Origin: Dokdonella_A sp963758365
GTDB lineage: Bacteria > Pseudomonadota > Gammaproteobacteria > Xanthomonadales > Rhodanobacteraceae
Assembly (NCBI GenBank): GCA_963758365.1
Contig: CAVWVB010000001.1
Coordinates: 930,001-994,000 of the forward strand
Direction: 5' to 3'
Length of the DNA: 64,000 nt
Positions within the stretch are counted from its first letter, which is position 1. Each line of letters opens with the position of its first letter. Positions 57,445 through 64,000 of this stretch are shown piece after piece. The notes beneath the pieces are model-generated. The model saw only the letters and a list, made by a program, of their open reading frames with translations, made no database searches and had not been told where the DNA came from. Made by a program: the position numbers and the translations under genes.

Positions 57445-59775
57445 TTGAAACGAAGAAAAACCACGAGTTCGCGTGCGCCCGCGACACGCAGCAAACGCGG
57501 CCCGGGCAAGCGTGCCGGCCGGCCCGGGTTCATGCCGGAGAAGCTGCCGCCGCTGCCCGCGAAGAAGGGTGCGAAGACGCCTGCCGTCCGTGATCCGCAC
57601 GCGGATCGCGAAGCGGCGCGCTACGAACACCCGATCGCGAGCCGCGAGGCGATCATCGCGCTGCTCGAGGAACACGGCGAACTGATGAAGGTCGAAGCGA
57701 TCGCGCAGGCGTTGCACCTGGGTGCGGCGCAGGATTTCGAGGCGCTGACGCGGCGCCTCGCCGCGATGCTGCGCGACGGCCAGCTGATCCAGAACCGGCG
57801 CGGCGGCTACGGCGTCGCGAGCAAGCTCGACCTGATTCCGGGCAGCGTGATCGCCAACGCGGAAGGCTACGGCTTCCTGCGTCCGGAGGAGGGCGGAGAG
57901 GATCTGTATCTGTCGCCTGCCGAAATGCGCAAGGTCCTGCATGGCGACCGCGTGCTCGCAAGCGTGGTCGGCGTCGACCGCCGCGGACGCCGTCAGGGCG
58001 CGATCGTCGAAGTGCTCGAGCGGCGTTCGCCGCGCCTGGTCGGGCGCGTGATCGAGGACAACGGACTGGTCCTGGTCACGCCCGACGATCGCAGGCTGCA
58101 TCAGGACGTGCTGATCGCACCCGGCAAGGACCGCGGCGCACGTTCGGGCCAGATCGTCGTGGTCGAAATCACCGAGCAACCGACGACCAAGCGTGGGCCG
58201 ATCGGGCGCATCCTGGCCGTGCTTGGGGAGCGGCTGACGCCATCCCTGGTCGTCGAGATGGCCATCGCGAGCCACGACCTGCCCAACGAATGGCCGGCGG
58301 CGGCGTTGCGGGACGCAGCGGCGGTCGAACCCGAGGTCTCGCCCGCCGAGATCAAGGGTCGTGTCGATCTGCGCCGGACGCCGCTGGTCACGATCGACGG
58401 CGACGATGCGCGCGATTTCGATGACGCGGTCTTCGCGGAGCCCGTAGCAGGGGGATTTCGCCTGCTCGTCGCGATCGCCGATGTATCGCACTACGTGCAG
58501 CCCGGCTGCGCGCTCGACGAGGAAGCCTACAACCGTGCGACCTCGGTCTACTTTCCGGGTTTCGTCGTGCCGATGCTTCCGGAGACGCTCTCGAACGGGA
58601 TCTGTTCGCTGAATCCAAAGGTCGAGCGTCTGTGCATGGTCTGCGAAATGCAGGTCGATAACGAGGGCGAGGTCACGCGTTCGAAGTTCTACCCGGCGGT
58701 CATGCGCTCGCATGCGCGGTTGACCTACACGCGCGTCTGGCAGGCGATCGGCGAGAAGGACGCCGATGCGCGCGACGAACTCGCCGACGTGATGCCGCAA
58801 CTGAAGAACCTGCATCAGCTCTACAGGCTGCTCGCGAGGGCGCGGCAGCGACGCGGTGCGATCGACTTCCAGAGTACCGAGGTCGAGTTCAGGCTCGGGC
58901 CGTCCGGCGAGGTCGTGCAGCTCGGTGCACATGAACGCAATGATGCACACAAGCTGATCGAGGAATGCATGATCGCGGCGAACGTCGAAGCCGCGGACTA
59001 CCTGCACAGGCGCCACATTCCGACCCCGTACCGCGTGCATGCACCGCCGCCCGCATCGAAGTACGAGGATCTGCTCGAGTTCCTGCGCGAGTTCAAGCTG
59101 ACCCTTCCGCCGCACGACAAGGTCACCCCGGGCGACTTCTCGGCGCTGCTCAGGAAGGTCCGCAAGCGTCCCGACGCGGGCCTGATCGAGTCGGTGCTGC
59201 TGCGTTCGCAGAGTCTAGCCGTCTACCAGCCGAACGATCCCGGACATTTCGGACTGGGTCTGGCCTCGTACACGCACTTCACCTCGCCGATCCGGCGCTA
59301 TCCGGACCTGCTCGTGCACCGCGCGATCCGCTATGCGCTCGGCGGCGGCAAGCCGGCCGGCTACGAGTACAGTCCGAGTCGCATGGCCAGTCTGTGCGTG
59401 CATTGCTCGCACAACGAGCGGCGCGCGGACGAAGCCGAACGCGACGTCGACGAGCGCTACAAGTGCGCGTGGATGGAGAAGCACGTGGGCAGCGAGTTCG
59501 AAGGAATCGTCTCCGGGGTCACCTCGTTCGGCCTGTTCGTCGAGCTGACCGAGTCGCGGATCAGCGGGCTCGTGCACATCACCCAGCTGCCGAACGACTA
59601 CTACCATTTCGATGCGACGCGACGGCTACTCAGCGGAGAGCGTCGCGGGCTGAAGTTCCGCCTCGGTGACGAGGTGCGCGTGCAGGTGCTGCGCGCAAGC
59701 CTCGAGGACCGCAAGATCGACTTCCGCCTGGTGGCGCCGGTCGAAGGAAAACACAGGCAGCGCGCCCACGCATGA
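57445..59775 (+). CDS. rnr: Ribonuclease R (VacB)
   Basis: A 776-aa RNase II-family 3'-5' exoribonuclease that degrades structured RNA and helps trans-translation and cold adaptation. It has a basic head, a winged helix (~55-120), cold-shock domains, and an RNB catalytic core with DGDDARDFDDAVF and the ADVSHYV segment. The C-terminal S1 domain contains FEGIVSGVTSFGLFVEL. A TTG at 57445 with GAAGGAAA upstream is the best start; the next ATG (57532) would remove the basic head and has no ribosome site. Confidence 0.95.
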   Translation: MKRRKTTSSRAPATRSKRGPGKRAGRPGFMPEKLPPLPAKKGAKTPAVRDPHADREAARYEHPIASREAIIALLEEHGELMKVEAIAQALHLGAAQDFEALTRRLAAMLRDGQLIQNRRGGYGVASKLDLIPGSVIANAEGYGFLRPEEGGEDLYLSPAEMRKVLHGDRVLASVVGVDRRGRRQGAIVEVLERRSPRLVGRVIEDNGLVLVTPDDRRLHQDVLIAPGKDRGARSGQIVVVEITEQPTTKRGPIGRILAVLGERLTPSLVVEMAIASHDLPNEWPAAALRDAAAVEPEVSPAEIKGRVDLRRTPLVTIDGDDARDFDDAVFAEPVAGGFRLLVAIADVSHYVQPGCALDEEAYNRATSVYFPGFVVPMLPETLSNGICSLNPKVERLCMVCEMQVDNEGEVTRSKFYPAVMRSHARLTYTRVWQAIGEKDADARDELADVMPQLKNLHQLYRLLARARQRRGAIDFQSTEVEFRLGPSGEVVQLGAHERNDAHKLIEECMIAANVEAADYLHRRHIPTPYRVHAPPPASKYEDLLEFLREFKLTLPPHDKVTPGDFSALLRKVRKRPDAGLIESVLLRSQSLAVYQPNDPGHFGLGLASYTHFTSPIRRYPDLLVHRAIRYALGGGKPAGYEYSPSRMASLCVHCSHNERRADEAERDVDERYKCAWMEKHVGSEFEGIVSGVTSFGLFVELTESRISGLVHITQLPNDYYHFDATRRLLSGERRGLKFRLGDEVRVQVLRASLEDRKIDFRLVAPVEGKHRQRAHA

Positions 59776-59908
59776 GCCGCTTCCCGTGCGCTCTCGATCG
59801 AAGCGGCGTGTTCGACAATCGGCATTTTCCTCGAGCCATGGCGCACGCAGCGGTTGGCGCGCGCGGGCGGGGATACCGGGACCGGGAAATGGCTGAAGGT
59901 GTGCTGCC

Positions 59909-60481
59909 CTAGCTGGCGCCGACGAGTTCCAGCACGCGCCTCTCGATCGCGAACACGTGCGTGTCTTCGACATGCATCGCGCGCAATGCGTCGGCAAGCT
60001 GCAGCAGATAATCGATATTGCGACCGCTCGGGCCGGAGCTCGCGACGATCTGCCGTGCGATCGCATCATCGGTCGCGGGTCCGAGAAACGCGTCGTTGTT
60101 CGTGGGCGCGATGTAGACCAGTCCCTGCGTGCTGCCGCCTTCGCGAAACTCGATCGTGACCGCGTGGCGCAGGTAGCCGTTCTTTTCACGGCTGTCGAGA
60201 TGGTCGAAGACCGCGGGGCCGATCAGATAGGCCATGCCCGCGCAAACCGCACCGGGTTCGGCGACCAGCGTCGTGACCCGGCCCGGTGCATCCGCGGTGC
60301 CGCGGTGATCGTGCGAACCCTGCCAGAAGCGACGCGACCAGCCGCGGATGACCGCGGGCCGGCGTTCGAGATAGACGAAGTCCGCCTTGTAGATCAGCGA
60401 GCCGTAGCCGAACAGCCACACTTCGTCGTGGCCGTCGAAACGATGAAGCTGGCGGTTGATTGCGATCGTGTTGGTCGACAT
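59909..60481 (-). CDS. ChaC-like gamma-glutamylcyclotransferase
   Basis: A 190-aa ChaC-family enzyme, which cleaves glutathione to 5-oxoproline and Cys-Gly. WLFGYGSLIYKADF is the substrate-binding YGSL motif. GWSRRFWQGSHDHRGT follows, and the catalytic Glu lies in HLDSREKNGYLRH. NIDYLLQLADALRAM matches the ChaC C terminus. The MSTNTIAI start fits. Convergent with rnr. Confidence 0.9.
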   Translation of the reverse strand: MSTNTIAINRQLHRFDGHDEVWLFGYGSLIYKADFVYLERRPAVIRGWSRRFWQGSHDHRGTADAPGRVTTLVAEPGAVCAGMAYLIGPAVFDHLDSREKNGYLRHAVTIEFREGGSTQGLVYIAPTNNDAFLGPATDDAIARQIVASSGPSGRNIDYLLQLADALRAMHVEDTHVFAIERRVLELVGAS

Positions 60482-60606
60482 GCGCAGGCAACGTATTTCA
60501 TTCGCGACATGGTAGTGCCTGCGGCGACCTCCGTGCCTGTGCCCGTGCGCAAGCGTGAGCCGGTTGGCATCCCGCAACCGGACCGGCGGCGGGTTATGCT
60601 TTGTCG

Positions 60607-61278
60607 ATGGAGACACCGAGGACCATTGCGCTGCCTTCGCGCGAGCCCTGCGGCGATGATGCGTGCCTGGCCCGCGTGCGTGCGTTCGCCGACGAACTCG
60701 CGACGCGCCGTACGGTACGCGACTACTCGCCACGCGCGGTGCCGCGCGAGGTGATCGAGGCCTGCCTGCGTGCCGCCGGCAGCGCGCCGAGCGGCGCCAA
60801 TCAGCAACCCTGGCACTTCGTGGCGATTGCCGATCCCGCGGTCAAGCGCACGATCCGCGTCGCCGCGGAAGCCGAAGAGCGCGAGTTCTATGCGCACCGC
60901 GCGCCGGACGAGTGGCTGCAGGCGCTCGCCCCGTTGGGCGTCGATGCGAGCAAGCCGTTCCTGGAAATCGCACCGTGGCTGATCGCGGTGTTCTACGAGC
61001 GTACCGGCGCGGAGATCGACGGACGCAAGAGCAAACGCTACTACCCGCATGAGTCGACCGGGATCGCTTGCGGTCTGCTGATCGCGGCGTTGCATCGAGC
61101 GGGCCTTGCGACGCTGACCCATACGCCGAGTCCGATGGCGTTCCTCAACGAGATTCTCGCGCGACCGCGCAACGAAGTGCCGTATCTGCTGCTCGTCGTC
61201 GGCTATCCGGCGTCGGACTGCCGGGTGCCGGATATCCCGCGCAAGCCGCTCGAGTCGATTGCCGATTTCATCGTCTGA
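60607..61278 (+). CDS. Nitroreductase-family flavoprotein (iodotyrosine-deiodinase-like)
   Basis: A 223-aa FMN-dependent nitroreductase-fold protein. RRTVRDYSPRAVPREVIEAC and RAAGSAPSGANQQPWHF form the FMN site. EEREFYAHRAPDEWLQAL is the lid helix of the deiodinase/BluB-like branch, and GIACGLLIAALHRAGLATLTH is the second half of the site. Its physiological substrate is unknown. ATG 60607 or a TTG two codons earlier. Divergent from the ChaC-like gene. Confidence 0.88.
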   Translation: METPRTIALPSREPCGDDACLARVRAFADELATRRTVRDYSPRAVPREVIEACLRAAGSAPSGANQQPWHFVAIADPAVKRTIRVAAEAEEREFYAHRAPDEWLQALAPLGVDASKPFLEIAPWLIAVFYERTGAEIDGRKSKRYYPHESTGIACGLLIAALHRAGLATLTHTPSPMAFLNEILARPRNEVPYLLLVVGYPASDCRVPDIPRKPLESIADFIV

Positions 61279-61320
61279 GCGGCGGCGGCCGCACAGGGAT
61301 CCGCCGCAAGCATGTGCCGT

Positions 61321-62601
61321 TCACTTTCCGGCCGCGTCTGCGACCCGCGCAGCCGCGTCGCGGACGCGCTCGATGTCGCCAGAGAACGTCATCGCGGCTT
61401 CGGCACGCTTCAGGGCTTCGATCGAGTGCCGCAGCGCGGCCTTGCGATAGCGCGAGTCGCCGAGGTTGGCCAGGCTCCGCAACATCTTCTGCAGATGGAT
61501 GCACACTTCGACATTGCCGGCGCCGTCGCGCGCGATCGGCGTGAAGAAGTCGTCGAACAGGTCGTCGAGCAGGATCGGCGGCACCTGTACGCGCGGAAAG
61601 CGCACCTCCTCGGCAGGTTCGGGCGAACCCGCATAGTGGTCCGACCACAGCGCGAGTACGCGCACGCCGCGGTTGAGGATGTCGATCGCGGTGCCTGGAT
61701 CGTTGATGGCGGGCGACAGCGCACGCGAAGCGATCTCCGACAGCACGCAGGCGCCAAAGCGCGGGTCCTGATCGAACGAGCGCGCGGAAGCGATCCTGAA
61801 CGCGTGACGGATCGCGGCGATGCAGTCGTCGGACGGCGCGCCCGTGATCCACGCGAGCGGATAGGTGGTGCCGACGATCATGCCCGGCAGGGAGACGATG
61901 CGTATCTGCAGGTCAGCGGCGTCGGCCGCGTCCTGCAGGGCCTGCATGTCGATGTGTTCGACACAGCCGAAGCGCTGTCCGTGCAGCGCGACCGCGCCGT
62001 GCGGCGTCGTGTCCGGTTCGGCGTGACAGGGTTGGCCGCCGAGATACGGTGCCTTGCGGCGCAGTCGCATCGCGGTGGTCGCGGCCTCCTCGACGCGGTC
62101 GCTGGTCGGGCCGACACGGCCGAGCCGCAGCACGTAGTCGATCCAGCGCAGCAGAGTGAACACGATGAATGCGATCACGAGCAGGGTGACCACATACAGC
62201 ACGACGCGCCCGGAATCGCCGTACAGGCCCGACTGCAGGACGATGATGCCGACCAGGCTGAACAGGAACGAGCCCACGAAGGTACCGAGCGCATTCTGCG
62301 CGGTGCTGTCGGCGATCAGCAGGCTGGTCGCGCGCGGCGTCGCGTTGCTGGTTGCCGACGCGTACGCGGAGACCATCGTGCTCAGCGAGAAGATCGTCAC
62401 CGAGAGCATGCTCGAAGCGATGATGTTGAGCAGGCTGCCCACGGCGTCGGCACCGATCTTGGTCGGTATGTCGGCCGGGATGTAACGCTTGACCAGCAGC
62501 GCGATCAGCGCGGTGACCACGCCGAGCACCGAGAACGCAGTCGCGCGCAGCCAGACCATGCGTGACAACTGCAGCAGCAGCCATTGCAGACGCGAGAGCA
62601 T
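61321..62601 (-). CDS. DUF2254 family membrane protein
   Basis: A 426-aa protein with four N-terminal membrane segments (about residues 18-40, 60-85, 105-130 and 137-155; e.g. SFLFSLVGIIVLQSGLYG) and a large cytoplasmic domain ending RVADAAGK. RALSPAINDPGTAIDIL is the DUF2254 signature. Function unknown, possibly a channel-like or stress protein. ATG at 62601 has AGGGGTGGG upstream; a GTG three codons earlier is less well placed. Confidence 0.9.
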   Translation of the reverse strand: MLSRLQWLLLQLSRMVWLRATAFSVLGVVTALIALLVKRYIPADIPTKIGADAVGSLLNIIASSMLSVTIFSLSTMVSAYASATSNATPRATSLLIADSTAQNALGTFVGSFLFSLVGIIVLQSGLYGDSGRVVLYVVTLLVIAFIVFTLLRWIDYVLRLGRVGPTSDRVEEAATTAMRLRRKAPYLGGQPCHAEPDTTPHGAVALHGQRFGCVEHIDMQALQDAADAADLQIRIVSLPGMIVGTTYPLAWITGAPSDDCIAAIRHAFRIASARSFDQDPRFGACVLSEIASRALSPAINDPGTAIDILNRGVRVLALWSDHYAGSPEPAEEVRFPRVQVPPILLDDLFDDFFTPIARDGAGNVEVCIHLQKMLRSLANLGDSRYRKAALRHSIEALKRAEAAMTFSGDIERVRDAAARVADAAGK

Positions 62602-62676
62602 CGAACCCACCCCTGGCGCGGGAACCGGCGGCTATCATGCCTGAGGACGCGGATCGTGTGTCCGTGTCCTTGGGGG

Positions 62677-63434
62677 TCACGTCTTGAGCTTGTAGCCGGT
62701 GCGGAAGATCCACCAGACCACTGCGAGGCAAAGCGCGAGAAAGCCGAGAGTCATGCCCGCACTGACTGCGACGTTGACATCGGATATGCCGAAGAAGCTC
62801 CAGCGGAACCCGCTGATCAGGTAGACCACCGGGTTGAACAGCGTGATCTTCTGCCACAGCGGCGGCAGCATGCTGATCGAGTAGAACGCACCGCCGAGGA
62901 AAGTCAGCGGCGTGACCACCATCAGCGGGACCACCTGCAGTTTCTGGAAGTCGTCGGCCCAGAGGCCGATGATGAAACCGAACAGGCTGAAGGTGACCGC
63001 GGTGAGCACGAGGAAGAACGCCATCCACAGCGGGTGCGCGATCTCATACGGCACGAACAGGCGCGCGGTGACCAGGATCAGCACGCCGAGCATGACCGAC
63101 TTGGTCGCGGCCGCGCCGACGTAGCCGATCAGCACCTCGACGAACGAGACCGGCGCCGACAGCAGCTCGTAGATCGTGCCGGCCCACTTCGGCATGTAGA
63201 TGCCGAACGAGGCATTGGAAATGCTCTCGTTGAGCAGCGACAGCATGATCAGCCCCGGGATGATGAACGCGCCGTAGGCGACGCCATCGACCTCGCCCAT
63301 GCGCGAACCGATCGCGGCGCCGAACACGACGAAGTAGAGCGATGTCGACAGCACCGGCGAGGCGATCGACTGCGTGATCGTGCGGAACGTGCGCGCCATC
63401 TCGAAGCGGTAGATCGCGCGGATCGCGGGGACGT

Positions 63435-63438
<4 letters not shown>
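62677..63438 (-). CDS. ABC-2 type transporter permease
   Basis: A 253-aa inner-membrane permease with six predicted helices. The conserved ABC-2 features are YRFEMARTFRTITQSIASPV at the N terminus and PLTFLGGAFYSISMLPPLWQ plus NPVVYLISGFRWSFFG near the end, as in YadH-like and NodJ-like exporters. Its ATG overlaps the stop of the ATPase gene (ATGA), so the two form one exporter. Substrate unknown. Confidence 0.93.

Positions 63439-64000
<562 letters not shown>

Overview
The window looks like a chromosomal segment of a GC-rich gammaproteobacterium of the Lysobacterales (Xanthomonadales), plausibly Rhodanobacteraceae-like. This is inferred from high GC, strong G/C third positions, a fused cysNC, the order miaA-hfq-hflX-hflK-hflC-DUF2065-purA, the order yhdP-tldD-darP-pmbA, and tRNA-Leu next to rnr. 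No name search was possible.

Layout. 0-6.5 kb: a tRNA-Leu(UAA), an SRAP/HMCES-type abasic-site protein, a secreted unknown, the sulfate-activation pair cysD-cysNC, and small unknown ORFs. 6.5-17 kb: maf, rng, yhdP, tldD, darP and pmbA, then a DUF4870 membrane protein. 17-26 kb, nearly all minus strand: an M19-like dipeptidase, the tilS-xseB-ispA cluster, an unknown one-pass membrane protein overlapping tdh, and a copper module cueR-copA with a clear MerR-type 19-bp-spacer promoter. 26-33.6 kb, plus strand: a receiver protein, miaA, hfq, hflX (apparent CTG start), hflKC, DUF2065 and purA. The 5' end of purA is duplicated in direct orientation.

33.7-45.4 kb is accessory DNA, a composite defence island. 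It holds an SpoT-like HD hydrolase, type I methylase hsdM (+1 frameshift), the AbiEi/AbiEii toxin-antitoxin pair, hsdS (broken), a Fic protein (broken) and hsdR with an extra C-terminal AlbA_2/Schlafen-type domain. Most neighbours overlap by a few bases, so these genes look co-transcribed. A Doc/AbrB toxin-antitoxin pair lies just downstream on the other strand. Two inverted repeats with matching half-sites sit in front of abiEi. The Fic and hsdS frames are interrupted many times while the encoded peptides stay recognisable, so assembly indels are as likely as real decay.

45.5-51.8 kb: a MerR-HTH/TPR protein, the bacterial NHEJ pair ku and ligD, a DUF72 protein and an alpha/beta hydrolase. 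51.8-64 kb: an FG-GAP propeller protein, gcvP behind a single-aptamer glycine riboswitch, a VOC protein, tRNA-Leu(CAG) with its terminator, rnr, a ChaC-like cyclotransferase, a nitroreductase, a DUF2254 membrane protein, and an ABC-2 exporter whose ATPase gene runs off the window end.

Most of the window is housekeeping. The best candidates for something new are the mixed R-M/TA island with its HsdR-AlbA_2 fusion and paired operator-like repeats, and the rearranged purA leader.
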